A stretch of DNA of 64,000 bases from Notolepis coatsorum (taxonomy: Eukaryota; Chordata; Actinopteri; Aulopiformes; Paralepididae). How positions within the stretch are numbered: position 1 is the first letter of the stretch; each line of letters opens with the position of its first letter. Below the pieces are notes generated by a model, which saw nothing but the letters and a program-made list of their open reading frames with translations, did no database searches and was not told where the DNA came from. The stretch is taken from contig OZ020586.1 of NCBI GenBank assembly GCA_963971535.1, forward strand, positions 70,712,048 through 70,776,047, read 5' to 3'. Position numbers and translations under genes: made by a program. Positions 47,113 through 61,119 of this stretch are shown here, one piece after another.

Positions 47113-47586
47113 CCATTGATTAACGCCATTACCTGCTGTGCTGTAGGAAGCAGAGGTACAGTAAGTTACAGTAGGTGTTGGTTACATGTTTAATCAAAGC
47201 CCATACAATTTTTTAGATGAATGATTGTGGATATAATATAGAAAACACATCATTATGATATTGTCAGATGGCGCAAAATACAATGGTGAGTGAGAAATAT
47301 ATCTCCAGTGATAAAACCCAGTGCTCTATGTCTCTATGATACACAGCGTGGATGGGCTTTCAGAGGGAGAGGCATGACTTCGCGACAGCCATATTAGACA
47401 CTCACTGTACATCAGTGTGGAACTGTAACGTTATATGTTATTTCGCCCGTGGAGGCTGCTGAGCCTGAAGCGCCAGCGGGGCGACGCGGTGGTGTATCCC
47501 CGGCTTCCCTGCGCCGCCCACGGCTTGACTCGGTTCAGCTCCAGCAGCAGCAGCGGCCGTTCCTCCGCTGTAGAAGCCCTTCAAGC

Positions 47587-47735
47587 GCTCTCATATTTTG
47601 CGAATGCATAAACTATATCTTAAATTATGGCTATGTGTCTAATATGGCTGTCGCTTATCAATGACTTCGCGACAGCCATATTAGACACATCGCCATAATT
47701 TAAGATATAGTTTATGCATTCGCAAATATGAGAGC
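47587..47735. repeat. ~150-bp palindrome inside the foldback element
   Basis: About 68-base arms around 'ttatcaatgactt'. The left arm contains 'gaatgcataaactatatctt' and the right arm its complement. A third partial copy of 'cttcgcgacagccatattag' lies at 47377-47399. Confidence 0.88.
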
Positions 47736-48220
47736 TCTGTCATTGAAGTGGGTGGTGGCAGCATTACTAACAGTAGCGATTTTTATTGTTTTGTCATGAC
47801 CAAACATAATCCCAACATAGATACTGTAGGAGGTGTACTGTATGTCAAATGTCGGTCATGTGGTAGAAGAGTTTAGTACAGTCACACAACAGAACACCGC
47901 TGTAGTACAGTCACACAACAGAACACCGCTGGTTCGACCAGCGATTCTGCCGCGTCTCTCTTGCCGCAAGGGCGTGTGCTAGTGGATTGATTGATTGGCC
48001 GTGTGGCCAATCAGAGAAACGCTGAACGAAAAGCTGAACACAAGTTGGTTGCCTTTAATATTCACGCAGCCAGGACAGTTCAGTCAGTATGTTCTTCCTG
48101 TGCCCCAGGACAGTTCAGTCAGTATGTTCTTCCTGTGGCCTAGGACAGTTCAGTCAGTATTTGTGAACAGTATTCGACTGTCTCCTAAAGCTGGAAATCA
48201 GCCTTGAATGTGTTATTATG

Positions 48221-48512
48221 TTAAAGGTGCTGTATAGATAACATTCAGCCACTAGATGTCGCACTAGAGCACCAGCATGTAATTTATCCAATCAGGTGCC
48301 TTCCACATGGAGAAATGGGAAGTAGGGAGGGAATACATGTAAACAACAACATACATTTTGGACCTGTTTTTTTTATTTATATTTTTAATGATGAATTCAT
48401 TCATCAATATTTTTTTTTAAATTGTATTCCACACTGTTCTAAAAGCTCTGTGGATGTATTATTTAAATAAAATTATTACTCTACATAACATTTTTATCTA
48501 TAGCACCTTTAA
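48221..48512. mobile_element. MITE with TTAA TSD
   Basis: TTAA flanks (48221-48224 and 48509-48512). Ends AGGTGCTGTATAGATAA and TTATCTATAGCACCT. 284 bases between, with 'ccactagatgtcgcactaga', a phrase common in fish MITEs. Kolobok or piggyBac type cannot be told apart here. Confidence 0.75.
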
Positions 48513-48555
48513 ATGGGGGGAGGTTCTCCTGCTGATATGTGAGTAGGCCCATTCC

Positions 48556-48790
48556 TGACAAAAGAAGCCACTCAACTCCTTGTCCAATCAACAGTCATGT
48601 CTTACCTCGACTACTGCAATGCACTGCTTGCTGGTCTGCCGACCGCCTCTTCAACTTATCCAGAACGCGGCTGCACGTCTAATCCCCAACCTACCAAAGT
48701 CAGCCCATTTTACCCCACTTCTTAGGGACCTGCACTGGCTCCCCATCGCTGCACGAATCTGCTTCCAGTGTTCTATGCTCTGCTTGGTGC
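48556..48790 (+). pseudogene. L2 LINE ORF2 fragment, plus strand
   Basis: Translates with one shift to VMSYLDYCNALLAGL and QLIQNAAARLIPNLPKSAHF then LLRDLHWLPIAARI. Truncated at both ends. Confidence 0.8.
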
Positions 48791-51524
<2,734 letters not shown>

Positions 51525-51589
51525 GTGTCTCTCTGTGTGTGTGTCTCTCTCTCTCTGTGTCTCTCCCTCTCTCTGTGTGTCTCTCTCTG

Positions 51590-53528
51590 TGTTATGGTTT
51601 GTAACCGACCCCAATCGCACAACACAAGACAGGTATGAGAGTAAGCCAAGAACTGGGCATTTATTGAAAACACACAGAAACAGCACTGTCCCTTTAAGGG
51701 AGAACACAAATTACTGGATAACAAGAAAGGGAAAAAGCACAGTGCCTTTAAGAGGCGAGCTGGCTAAGGGGAAGGCTAAGGGAAGGCTAACGGAAAACAG
51801 GGCCGGGGCAAGGGACAAGGCAGGAAAAGGGAGGACTAGGAGGACTGGACAGGGAGGACTAGGAGGACTAGAGAGGGGAGACAGGGACAGAGGCCCGCGG
51901 AGGCGGGCTGGGGACAGGGAGGACTAGGAGGACTAGAGTGGGGAAACAGGGACAGAGGCCCGCGGAGGCGGGCTGGGGAGGGGGAGGACTGGAAGGACTA
52001 GACAGGGAGGACTAGGAGGACTAGAGAAAAACAGGGTAAGGCCTTGGAACAGGGCGAGGGCTGGAGCTGCATACTGGGACAGAGAAAACAGGGTAAGGCC
52101 TTGGAACACAAGCATTAATGAATGTTGCTGCTCTGCAGCTTCTCCCGGGATGGTTCGTCTGAGGAAGCAGACGGTGGACGTCAGAACCGCTCTGCAGATC
52201 TCTCTCGGCAGATCTCCGAGGGACCGAGAGGGAGAGAGGGAGCGGTTAGCTCAGAGTTCAGTTGGGAACAGAGCAGGTGACAGGAGAGGTGACTTGTCCC
52301 AAAAACAGAGTAATCCAAGTGACAGAATCTTCGGTGTATATACACACTGTGAGTGAAGTCCCAAAATACAAATCCAAGTGAATAATATCTTCGGTGAGTA
52401 TACACACAGTGAGCGATGTTAAGGCCAAAGATTATCCCAATGAACTATCCAAAAAAGCTGAACGCTGGGTGAGTGACTGTCTGAATAAAAAGCAGGAAAT
52501 CTTCAGTGTTATATAAACACACGAAAAACGGATAGGATCAAAGACAGTCATAAAAACTCACCCAGGCGCTGTACGTGAAGAGCGTTGGAACAAAACGGAG
52601 CGAGCGCGTCGCCACGGGAAACGGGTTGTCCAAGCCGAGGACTGAGTGGTGCGCGACAGCTTGGAGTACGCGCCGGTACGAAGTGCGCATCTGGCGCGGA
52701 GGTCTGAGTGGTGCGCGACTGCTTGGAGTGCGCGCCGGTACGGAGGGCGCATCTGGCGCGGAGGTCTGAGTGGTGCGCGTCTGCTTGGAGTACGCGCCGG
52801 TACGGAGGACGCATCTGGAGTGCGTCTGAATGCGCGTCAGGAGTGAAGAGCGCGTCTGCGCGGAAGAGCGCGCCGGCTCGGAGAGACGCATCCTCCCGTA
52901 GAGTATTAGGAAGCGATGCGCGTCTGGAGTGAAGAGCGCGTCTGCTGCGCGGAGGTCTGGATGCGCGTCTGGGCGTCTGCTGCGCGGAGGTCTGGATGCG
53001 CGTCAGGACGTCTGCTGCGCGGAGGTCTGAAGTGGAACACTGGGATACCTCCCGTGGAAGTTTAGAGAGCGCAGTCCAGTGTCTCCCTCAGGCAACGGCG
53101 ACAGGAGGCGAAGGCTGGAGCGCATCTCACGCCGGAGATGAAAACAGCATAAACAGACAGAGGACCTCCCGAAGGAGTCTTGGTGATAGAGAATATGATA
53201 CGGAATGAAACGGCACGACCCGACAAGGGACAGAGGGGAAGAGCCAGGTACTTAAAGCCCACAGGGGTGCTAATTAGAATACACATCAGGTGCGGGAGGT
53301 AATTGATAATCGAACTAGAAGTGTGAGTTCGGCACCAGACCAATCAACAACTAATGACAGGTAGTCCAAGGGTGTGGTTGCCGAAGAGCAAACGAACGCG
53401 AGGGTGGGGGCTAGTGAGGTGAGGAGAATGCAATTGATTAACAGTAGGCTTAAAGGAACAGAGAGAGTAGGTGAGCAACAGGCTTAAAGGAACAGAGCAA
53501 GTAGGTGAGCAGCGGACAAAACCTCACA
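51590..53528 (-). repeat. 3' LTR (left copy)
   Basis: 1939 bases. On the minus strand it starts TGTGAGGTTTTGTCCGCTGC and ends GGTTACAAACCATAACA. Poly(A) signal on the minus strand at 51660-51665. Contains three ~62-bp repeats with 'gcgccggtacg' (52650-52815). Confidence 0.92.
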
Positions 53529-55336
53529 GTACCCCCCCCTCCACGGGAGCCACCCGGCGACCCAAAAATACAGACAGAGTGGCAGGGGACAAAACAAGGC
53601 AACAAACAAAAAGTACTGGGCCAAGCCAGCAGGGGAAGCCACAACAAAAGTGGGGCTAGCAAAAGAACAGGGTAGCTGAGGGGTAACTAGGGTAGCTGAG
53701 GGGTAAGTAGGGTAGCCGAGGGGTAACCAGAGGAGCTGAGGGGTAACTAGAGGAGCTGAGGGGTAACCAGAGGAGCTGAGGGGCAACTTGGGTAGCTGAG
53801 GGGTAACTAGAGGAGCTGAGGGGTAACTAGAGGAGCTGAGGGGTAACCAGAGGAGCAGAGGGGTAACCAAGGTAGCTGAGGGGTAACTAGAGGAGCAGGG
53901 GGGTAACAGCCAGGGCACTGATAGCCACAGGGCCTATGCTAGCTGTACCGCTACATTAACATAGAGGCTGCGCTAGCTGCCGGAGCTAGGCTAGCAGACA
54001 GGGCCGGAACAGGGGCACTGGAGAGGGGAACAGGGAAGGGGCTAGCAGAGGGAAAGGGTAGCTGCCAGGGCACTGATAGCTACAGGGCCCATGCTAGCTG
54101 TACTGCTACATTAACATAGAGGCTGCGCTAGCTGCCGGAGCTAGGCTGGCAGACAGGGCTGGACCAGCATGAGAGAACAAGCTAGCTGGAAGGACAGTCC
54201 TAGCTGTGGGGAACTGACCTTGCTAGCTGAAGGGGCAGTCCTAGCAGTGTGAGAAAACTGACCTTGCTAGCTGAAAGGGCAGTCCTAGCAGTGGGGAAAC
54301 TGACCTTGCTAGCTGAAAGGGCAGTCCTAGCAGTGGGAAAACTGACCTTGCTAGCTGAAAGGGCAGTCCTAGTAGTGGGAAAAAGCTGACCCTGCTAGCT
54401 GAAAGGGCAGTCCTAGCAGTGGGAAAACTGACCTTGCTAGCTGAAAGGGCAGTCCTAGCAGTGGGAAAAAACTGACCTTGCTAGCTGAAAGGGCAGTCCT
54501 AGCAGTGGGAAAAACTGACCTTGCTAGCTGAAGGGGCAGTCCTAGCAGTGGGAGAAAACTGACCTTGCTAGCTGAAAGGGCAGTCCTAGCAGTGGGAAAC
54601 TGACCTTGCTAGCTGAAGGGCCAGTCCTAGCAGTGAGAGAAAACTGACCTTGCTAGCTGAAGGGGCAGTCCTAGCAGAGGGAGCAACCTGACCTTGCTAG
54701 CTGAAGGGGCAGTCCTAGCAGTGGGAGAAAAACTGACCTTGCTAGCTGAAAGGGCAGTCCTAGCAGTGGGAGAAAACTGACCTTGCTAGCTGAAAGGGCA
54801 GTCCTAGCAGTGGGAAAACTACACAAAAAGTGGAGGCCATGCAGAGGGACCGGGTTAGCTGCCTGGGCATGGCTAGCTACAGGGCCTATGCCAGCAGCAA
54901 GGGCTGCATTAACATAGAGGCTGTGCTAGCAGCCGGGGCAAAGCTAGCAGACTGGGGCCATGCAGAGGGACTGGGTTAGCTGCCTGGGCATGGCTAGCTA
55001 CAGGGCCTATGCCAGCAGCAAGGGCTGCATTAACATAGAGGCTGTGCTAGCAGCCGGGGCAAAGCTAGCAGACTGGGGCCATGCTGAGGGACTGGGTTAG
55101 CTGCCTGGGCATGGCTAGCTACAGGGCCTATGCCAGCAGCAAGGGCTGCATTAACATAGAGGCTGTGCTAGCAGCCGGGGCAAAGCTAGCAGACTGGGGC
55201 CATGCTGGTAGTAGAGGCCTAACAAGCTAACAGGGGAGCTAACTGGGCTAACAGGGGAGCTAACAGGGAACAAAAAAAAAGGCAAACTCAACACACCGTC
55301 TGTGCTGGCTGGGGTCGTCGATTGGTCGGGTCGTAC
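53529..55336 (-). repeat. Internal region built of tandem arrays
   Basis: 53665-53910: ~20-bp unit 'gctgaggggtaactagagga', about 12 copies. 53908-54160: a ~150-bp-spaced duplication with 'acattaacatagaggctgcg'. 54175-54833: ~45-bp unit 'ctgaccttgctagctgaaag' plus 'ggcagtcctagcagtgg', about 14 copies. 54838-55205: ~121-bp unit, three copies. Open frames on the minus strand come from the first array. Confidence 0.9.
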
Positions 55337-57289
55337 TGTTATGGTTTGTAACCGACCCCAATTGCACAACACAAGACAGGTATGAGAGTAAGCCAAGAAC
55401 TGGGCATTTATTGAAAACACACAGAAACGGCACTGTCCCTTTAAGGGAGAACACAAATTACTGGATAACAAGAAAGGGAAAAAGCACAGTGCCTTTAAGA
55501 GGCGAGCTGGCTAAGGGGAAGGCTAAGGGAAGGCTAACGGAAAACAGGGCTGGGGCAAGGGACAAGGCAGGAAAAGGGAGGACTAGGAGGACTGGACAGG
55601 GAGGACTAGGAGGACTAGAGAGGGGAGACAGGGACAGAGGCCCGCGGAGGCGGGCTGGGGACAGGGAGGACTAGGAGGACTAGAGTGGGGAAACAGGGAC
55701 AGAGGCCCGCGGAGGCGGGCTGGGGAGGGGGAGGACTGGAAGGACTAGACAGGGAGGACTAGGAGGACTAGAGAAAAACAGGGTAAGGCCTTGGAACAGG
55801 GCGAGGGCTGGAGCTGCATACTGGGACAGAGAAAACAGGGTAAGGCCTTGGAACACAAGCATTAATGAATGTTGCTGCTCTGCAGCTTCTCCCGGGATGG
55901 TTCGTCTGAGGAAGCAGACGGTGGACGTCAGAACCGCTCTGCAGATCTCTCTCGGCAGATCTCCGAGGGTGGTAAACGGGACCGAGAGGGAGAGAGGGAG
56001 CGGTTAGCTCAGAGTTCAGTTGGGAACAGAGCAGGTGACAGGAGAGGTGACTTGTCCCAAAAACAGAGTAATCCAAGTGACAGAATCTTCGGTGTATATA
56101 CACACTGTGAGTGAAGTCCCAAAATACAAATCCAAGTGAATAATATCTTCGGTGAGTATACACACAGTGAGCGATGTTAAGGCCAAAGATTATCCCAATG
56201 AACTATCCAAAAAAGCTGAACGCTGGGTGAGTGACTGTCTGAATAAAAAGCAGGAAATCTTCAGTGTTATATAAACACACGAAAAACGGATAGGATCAAA
56301 GACAGTCATAAAAACTCACCCAGGCGCTGTACGTGAAGAGCGTTGGAACAAAACGGAGCGAGCGCGTCGCCACGGGAAACGGGTTGTCCAAGCCGAGGAC
56401 TGAGTGGTGCGCGACAGCTTGGAGTACGCGCCGGTACGAAGGGCGCATCTGGCACGGAGGTCTGAGTGGTGCGCGACTGCTTGGAGTGCGCGCCGGTACG
56501 GAGGGCGCATCTGGCGCGGAGGTCTGAGTGGTGCGCGTCTGCTTGGAGTACGCGCCGGTACGGAGGACGCATCTGGAGTGCGTCTGAATGCGCGTCAGGA
56601 GTGAAGAGCGCGTCTGCGCGGAAGAGCGCGCCGGCTCGGAGAGACGCATCCTCCCGTAGAGTATTAGGAAGCGATGCGCGTCTGGAGTGAAGAGCGCGTC
56701 TGCTGCGCGGAGGTCTGGATGCGCGTCTGGGCGTCTGCTGCGTGGAGGTCTGGATGCGCGTCAGGACGTCTGCTGCGCGGAGGTCTGAAGTGGAACACTG
56801 GGATACCTCCCGTGGAAGTTTAGAGAGCACAGTCCAGTGTCTCCCTCAGGCAACGGCGACAGGAGGCGAAGGCTGGAGCGCATCTCACGCCGGAGATGAA
56901 AACAGCATAAACAGACAGAGGACCTCCCGAAGGAGTCTTGGTGATAGAGAATATGATACGGAATGAAACGGCACGACCCGACAAGGGACAGAGGGGAAGA
57001 GCCAGGTACTTAAAGCCCACAGGGGTGCTAATTAGAATACACATCAGGTGCGGGAGGTAATTGATAATCGAACTAGAAGTGTGAGTTCGGCACCAGACCA
57101 ATCAACAACTAATGACAGGTAGTCCAAGGGTGTGGTTGCGAAGAGCAAACGAACGTGAGGGTGGGGGCTAGTGAGGTGAGGAGAATGCAATTGATTAATT
57201 AACAGTAGGCTTAAAGGAACAGAGCGAGTAGGTGAGCAACAGGCTTAAAGGAACAGAGCGAGTAGGTGAGCAGCGGACAAAACCTCACA
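55337..57289 (-). repeat. 5' LTR (right copy)
   Basis: 1953 bases, collinear with 51590-53528. Differences include an extra 'ggtggtaaacgg' near 55970 and an extra ATTA near 57197. Poly(A) signal on the minus strand at 55407-55412. Confidence 0.92.
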
Positions 57290-57326
57290 CTCTGTGTCTC
57301 TCTCTGTGTCTCTCTCTCTGTGTGTG

Positions 57327-57665
<339 letters not shown>

Positions 57666-60600
57666 AACTGCATAAGAAGAACATCAGCAATCAATAATAA
57701 TGGCTTGAATTCATACAGCGTTTTTCAGCCTTTTGAAAACACCCAAAGTAGTAGTAGTAGTAGTAGTAGTAGTTTATCATCTCACACAATACAATATACA
57801 CCACCATTTAACAATATTTGATTTTACAGTGACTGAAAAGGTACAGACTGAAGCATAATGCTTATATATGCCTGTCCTATATTCTTAACAAAAATTACAA
57901 ATATTAAGACTCCAAAACAGTATTCTAAAAGAAAATAGCAAAAAAAACAGTATTATTCACCCTTGTAGTTTTCAAAAATAGCTTTACAAACCAAAAGCGA
58001 ATTACTCATTCTTAACTGTATATCAGTATTGTTCCACAAAGCGCTTCACAGAAACCATCAAGCATTCACACTCACACAGTAATACGCTACTGGTGGTCGT
58101 GAGCAGCATCAGCAAACACAGCTGCCCTGTGGCAGACTGACGGAATCATGTCTGCTATTCAGCGCCAACCACCATCAACAACCTTCATAAATAGATTCAA
58201 CATTAATGGAATAGGCTAACTACTGTCGTAGAATCCTAACAATAATCTAAGGTTATTGTACAGTACAAGGAGGTCGCTTAACTGGAAGGAGGAGAAAGGA
58301 TCATAAGTGATAGAATTTTTGGTCTCCTCATCTGACTCCCAATATAGCCAGCAAGGAATAAATGTGCAGTCCAGACAACAGAGTTCGAATTCAACTCATG
58401 GATTTATTTGTCTCGGCGGCCAGGAGTGAATAAAAAGGTTGCTTTTCACATACAAGGATTATCAGAATACATTAATCATGTCTGTTTTGTACACAGGATC
58501 AACAAGGTTTGCATCTCAAAACCCCAACATGTAGGTACAAACAACAGTCATTTTTAACATAAATGTAATTAGAGAATTTACTGTAAGCCGCTTAAGTAAG
58601 CCTGGTTTCTAAGATAAGTATCTTTATATTCTATTCTAACCAACATAATGGGTCCATCCAGCCTACTTACATGAACATCAGCCAACAGCATTCTCTGGGT
58701 GGGTAGCGGTGGAGCCACAGACCTGGGGAGGGGGTCTGGGCTCCTGAACTAACACTATGTTCGCTCTTATATACTATAACTTCCCACCAATCATAACATT
58801 CTAGTAGTACATTTTGGTCCAATCAGGTGGTCTTCTGTGGGGGCCGTCCCCAATCGATCTCCTGGGTGGGTGTCGGCCTTCAGTAAACCGAGGGGTCTGC
58901 TTTTGACCCCCCCCCCCTTCTTTTGCTGCTCAGGTCTTTTCTCAGTCCAGGGGGTCTGTTGGTGGCCCCCGTCGGTGTGGTCTTTTGCTGAGTACAGAGG
59001 GGTTCTGCTGGTGGCCCCCGTCGGTGTGGTTCCTGTGTGAGTCTCGAGGAGGGCGCTTTTGATGGCCCCCCTCCTTTGGCTGCTCAAATCTCCTCTGACT
59101 GAATAAACATTCCTTCTATATGGTTATAGATGTCTAATATCACCCAAGTACAGTCAGTGCTTTCCCAGACTGATACCAGACATCCTATGAAACCACACAA
59201 ACCTTTATTCACCAGACTGAAACTCTGTCTATCTGTGATAGATATACCAGGATTCCATAACAAGAGTGTAATAACACTTGTTCCTCTGCTATTTAAAGTG
59301 AGCCACTGTTTACTGTGGGGTGTGACTTCCCCTGTGGTCTTTTATGACCGGCAACTGTTGTTCTCTACTCCAGTCTTACCCCTGAGCGGGGGTTTGTTTG
59401 GAATGCACTTTTGGCTAAGCCCTGTTTTTACATTATGGATTCATTTCTTTTATTCACACATATTAGTTATGGAATTCAAGGTCAATATTACCACATTCCC
59501 CACTTTGGCAATCACATTGTCATATACTGTATATTGACTTGATTTTCTATACATACTAACCATATAATATAATAACAAAAATCATTTTTTCAAATTATTC
59601 TCAATTTTTCTTTTTTCTCACATTTTTCTTTCATTATTCTTTGGTACATATCATCAATGAGTTTCTTCTTCTCGTCTTCTTCGTTTTTCCCCCTTTGACC
59701 CCTTGACTATGTCCCCTCCCGGGAGGCAAATAACCCATTTATCAGCCTCCTAATTAACTTATCCCTTGTGACCCTGTGTTTACCACATGGCTATCACTGG
59801 GTTATCAACCAGAAATATGCTACATGGAAAGAGAACTAACATAATCAAAGGTAAGTTAAGTCTAAAAAACACACAACTTATAACCAGTATGATCTGGGGG
59901 AGACAACATGCATTAGTATTCATTTTACATTCATTTGTTTCTTCTCTTGTTAATTCCTTTCTTACCTAAGACAGCACAATCACATCTGCATAATCCTTCA
60001 ATTGGTCTTCTCATCTATCCACCCCCCTTATGACCATATCATGGTCATATAACCTCACCTCCTCGTCGTCACCAGTCGGGCAGGGAAGGCGGAGCAACAC
60101 TCAAGGAGAAAAAAATGTCACCACCTCCTCACTTTGGCCATAATCTATGTATAATAATCTACCTATGTGTATGCGTCTTACCCTGCGTTGTGTCAATCTA
60201 TATCAGTTGCTACCGTTCAGTTACCTCCCGTCCTCCACACCAATCAAATTTCACATTCCACAGAGGCCCTTGCTCACCTATCCTGCACAGTTCCAGACCG
60301 GCCTCGCCTCCCCCTTCCCCCTTTTGCCAGCCAGCCTCAGCCGTAGCAATTGTTGTAGGCCTGTGGTCCCGTCACATTTGACCTATGACTGTCCTTCCTC
60401 GGATTTACAGACGGCTCTCCCAGTCCGGATGCTTCCCAAAACCTGCGTCTGTTTTGGCCTCTGTTCTCGGGGCTATGATGAAGGAGGGGCTAGCGTCCAC
60501 AAGCGACCTCTTTCCACAATCTAACAATTTCCCACAGGAAATAACTGAACAGGTTCACTCCACTGTGTCGTAATCTAATGAAATGTATTCATACTCAACA

Positions 60601-61119
60601 CTTATGACTCCTCTACACGTGTCGTTCCGCTTCCCCCCCTCGAATGAATCTGTGAGGGAAGAAACACAAAGCAAATCCTTTTACACACTACGTCAAATAC
60701 TTTAAAGAGAAGCCAATGTTAATCATATGCAAACGTGATAGGGCCACTTAGCTTTTGTTGACATTCTGTCCTGACGCCATCACTCCTGCCACCAGCTCTC
60801 TCCTCTCACACCCAGACCATAAAAAGCAGATTAGAAAAAACAAAAGACAAATAATTAACAAAATATCCCAATAAACCACATCCTTCAAGCACCTCCACAT
60901 GTGAAATTACCATCCATACCTAAAACAGTAAATCATTAAAAATAACAAGCACCGACTTCCGGTCAGCTATAGAATGGAGTAAGTTGCATGTGACACAGCT
61001 GCTCACCCGTTATTTTTTTTTCGTTTTAAAAACATATTTATAGACCACCAATGCGTTTAAAACTTGACGCATATATCAACTGAGATTATCAACTAACTAT
61101 ATTGATCGAAAGAATCGAG
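57666..61119. other. No gene recognised over ~3.4 kb
   Basis: (GTA)n at 57747-57773. A retroelement-like stretch at 58305-58480 has minus-strand AATAAATCC near 58400. A ~58-bp duplication 'gtggcccccgtcggtgtggt' lies at 58958 and 59011. A C run lies at 58907-58917. The 60950-61119 segment directly upstream of the L1-like ORF1 is its probable 5' UTR. No conserved coding motif was seen. Confidence 0.4.

Larger units (their letters stand above)
46639..48067. mobile_element. Mutator-like foldback element, long copy
   Basis: A perfect 9-bp TSD AGCCAGGAC at 46630-46638 and 48068-48076. TIRs start GCGTGAATATTAAAGGCAAC and extend for about 50-60 bases, including CAGCTTTTCTCTGATTGGCC on the left. The interior holds a 99-bp tandem array, a GC-rich segment (about 47440-47560) and a ~150-bp palindrome. 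No transposase frame. Confidence 0.82.
46513..48160 (+). repeat. ~35-40 bp minisatellite split by a foldback element
   Basis: Units 'ggacagttcagtcagtatgt' plus 'tcttcctgtgcc' occur three times before 46630 and three times after 48068. The element at 46639-48067 separates them. Confidence 0.85.
51590..57289 (-). mobile_element. Young LTR retrotransposon with no coding capacity (LARD-like)
   Basis: Two direct LTRs (51590-53528 and 55337-57289) with TG...CA ends, a perfect 5-bp TSD CTCTG (51585-51589 and 57290-57294), and an 1808-base internal region. Minus orientation is shown by the polypurine tract GTGGAGGGGGGGT next to the left LTR (minus strand of 53531-53543) and by AATAAA about 70 bases before each LTR end. 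The LTRs differ by roughly ten substitutions and a few small indels, so the insertion is recent. No gag or pol frame exists, so it must rely on proteins from another element. Confidence 0.9.

Noticed and set aside
52538-52891. Arg-rich frames conserved between 52.5 kb and 56.3 kb
   Set aside because: Conservation reflects the duplicated LTR; the frames fall on internal 62-bp repeats.
53484-53918. Leu/Pro-rich minus frame resembling a membrane protein
   Set aside because: A 20-bp tandem array translated in one frame inside the LTR element.
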